Positions 6,067-6,766 of a DNA stretch of 6,766 nt are shown one piece after another. How positions within the stretch are numbered: the first letter of the stretch is position 1; every line of letters begins with the position of its first letter. The notes under the pieces were generated by a model that saw only the letters and a program-made list of their open reading frames with translations, was not told the origin of the DNA and did not search any database. The translations under genes and the position numbers were made by a program. Source of the DNA: JANNMJ01 sp031397815 (GTDB taxonomy: Bacteria; Bacteroidota; Bacteroidia; Cytophagales; Hymenobacteraceae); the NCBI GenBank assembly GCA_031397815.1, contig JANNMJ010000131.1:1-6766 (forward strand). The letters are read 5' to 3'.

Positions 6067-6513
6067 ATGAATCAGATATCTACCACCGTGCTACCCGAAT
6101 CGGGGTGGGTTTACGCCCACAATGGCACGGCCATTCTGCATTACGAAGTCGAAATTCCGCACAAAGTACTCCACGTCGAGTGGCAGGCGGGCGCGCCGCT
6201 GGAAGACGTCAAATGGGGCTTTCTGGAGCTGGCGCGACTCTTACAGGAGACCCGCTGCTTCGTCCTGATTTCCGACTCCAACCACTACATCGGCTGTTGG
6301 CAGGAGCTGATTCCGTGGGTGCGTTACGAGTTTCTCCCCCTCGCCCTCTCCCACGGCCTCCGCTACCTAGCCGACGTCCTCCCCCTCGACCCCGCCAATT
6401 CCTTCTCCATCTACTCGTGGCGCGAAGAGACGCGCGGCATCGTCCACCACGAGGTGTTTAGCACGCTGAGCTTGGCGCGGCAGTGGGTAATGGGGGTTTT
6501 GAAGGCTGGTTAA
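6067..6513 (+). CDS. Small Trp-rich protein, possibly STAS/SpoIIAA-like fold
   Basis: I do not firmly recognise this protein. From the ATG at 6067 it has 148 residues, with no signal peptide or membrane helix. The pattern of alternating strands and helices recalls the STAS/SpoIIAA-like small proteins common in Hymenobacter-type genomes. A strand KVLHVEW (33-39) leads to a helix DVKWGFLELARLLQ (47-60), then a strand CFVLISDSN (64-72). Next come a helix WVRYEFLPLALSHGL, a strand RYLADVLP (99-106), and a final helix with FSTLSLARQWV (131-141). It has seven tryptophans (14, 39, 50, 78, 84, 118, 140), a high share. No phosphorylatable Ser/Thr site typical of anti-sigma antagonists can be assigned. 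The in-frame TTG at 6052 would add five residues but is less likely than the ATG. It is a single gene between the slipin and a repeat cluster. The fold call is inference. Confidence 0.7.
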   Translation: MNQISTTVLPESGWVYAHNGTAILHYEVEIPHKVLHVEWQAGAPLEDVKWGFLELARLLQETRCFVLISDSNHYIGCWQELIPWVRYEFLPLALSHGLRYLADVLPLDPANSFSIYSWREETRGIVHHEVFSTLSLARQWVMGVLKAG

Positions 6514-6550
6514 TGGGTTTGATGGGTAATAGTGGTCTAAATCACCCGTA

Positions 6551-6615
6551 GCCAGCTCTGTCCCAGAATTGGTGTTGATTCGCCGTATTGACGCCATCTC
6601 TGGGACAGAGCTGGC
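6551..6615. repeat. 17-bp perfect inverted repeat with 31-nt centre
   Basis: GCCAGCTCTGTCCCAGA (6551-6567) returns as its exact reverse complement at 6599-6615. The centre can extend the stem imperfectly: TGGTGT 6570-6575 pairs with ACGCCA 6591-6596 using one G-T pair. The whole forms a long hairpin 37 nt after the stop of the preceding gene. It could slow or end transcription, but no T-run follows and it looks more like a mobile palindrome. Confidence 0.8.
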
Positions 6616-6633
6616 CACAGCGCGCAACGCAAA

Positions 6634-6670
6634 AGCCCGGGGTAGATTTCGTTGAAATCAACCCCGGGCT
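6634..6670. repeat. 10-bp + 6-bp inverted repeat with GTT loop
   Basis: AGCCCGGGGT (6634-6643) pairs with ACCCCGGGCT (6661-6670). After one A-A mismatch, GATTTC (6645-6650) pairs with GAAATC (6654-6659) around a GTT loop. The right arm is also used by the larger inverted repeat that starts at 6659, so the two hairpins compete. Confidence 0.8.
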
Positions 6671-6752
6671 GTGGAAAAGAACCCCGTTGGGGTTCCCCGA
6701 TTGATTGTGTGACGCGAACCCCAACGGGGTTCTTTTCCACAGCCCGGGGTTG
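6659..6752. repeat. 37-bp perfect inverted repeat, each arm with its own inner hairpin
   Basis: Positions 6659-6695 and 6716-6752 are exact reverse complements, with a 20-nt centre (6696-6715). Each arm carries a smaller palindrome of 7-bp stem and 3-nt loop: GAACCCC-GTT-GGGGTTC at 6679-6695 and GAACCCC-AAC-GGGGTTC at 6716-6732. The outer 12 bp include AGCCCGGGGT, also present at 6634-6643. The shape is that of two REP-like units head to head, or of a small non-autonomous element. No coding sequence or transposase lies in it. Confidence 0.85.
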
Positions 6753-6755
6753 GCG

Positions 6756-6766
6756 GCGCTTTGCGC
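6756..6766. repeat. Short palindrome cut by the window end
   Basis: GCGC-TTT-GCGC has a 4-bp stem and 3-nt loop and reaches the last base of the window, so the full stem may be longer. It suggests the repeat cluster continues to the right. Confidence 0.4.

Overview
The window reads as chromosomal DNA from a GC-rich member of the Bacteroidota, most likely Hymenobacter or a close relative. The evidence is indirect. Start codons lack Shine-Dalgarno sequences. Two intergenic gaps carry an exact TAnnTTTG box, the Bacteroidota -7 element, in front of gcvT and fabH. The protein families also fit. The genus is an inference from composition and style, not from a marker gene.

Layout, left to right. 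A minus-strand gcvT (glycine cleavage T protein, 48-1160) is followed on its 3' side by a hairpin at the window edge. A 141-bp divergent gap then leads to five plus-strand genes plus one more at the end: a GT-B type glycosyltransferase (1302-2471, GTG start), a stand-alone fabH (3-ketoacyl-ACP synthase III, 2523-3539), a DtxR/MntR-type metal-dependent repressor (3695-4363), a short NfeD membrane protein (4475-4930) with its slipin/SPFH partner (4991-5881), and a small Trp-rich protein that may have a STAS-like fold (6067-6513).

Only nfeD and the slipin form a clear functional pair: the conserved membrane-quality module known from E. coli ybbJ-qmcA. The others are ordinary single-gene units: one-carbon metabolism (gcvT), surface or cell-wall glycan synthesis (glycosyltransferase), initiation of fatty acid synthesis (fabH) and metal homeostasis (dtxR).

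The unusual content is in the non-coding gaps. The 155-bp fabH-dtxR gap is almost filled by four copies of a 7-bp-stem, 3-nt-loop palindrome in alternating orientation. This is the layout of REP/BIME (REPIN) elements, with GTAG beside two of the copies and a compensatory base-pair change in one. The last 216 bases hold a second, unrelated cluster of nested inverted repeats. It includes a perfect 37-bp inverted repeat, and one 10-bp arm is present three times so that two hairpins compete. Both clusters look like non-autonomous repeats moved by a transposase encoded elsewhere. I see no tRNA, rRNA, CRISPR array, transposase gene or obvious new defence or biosynthetic system.
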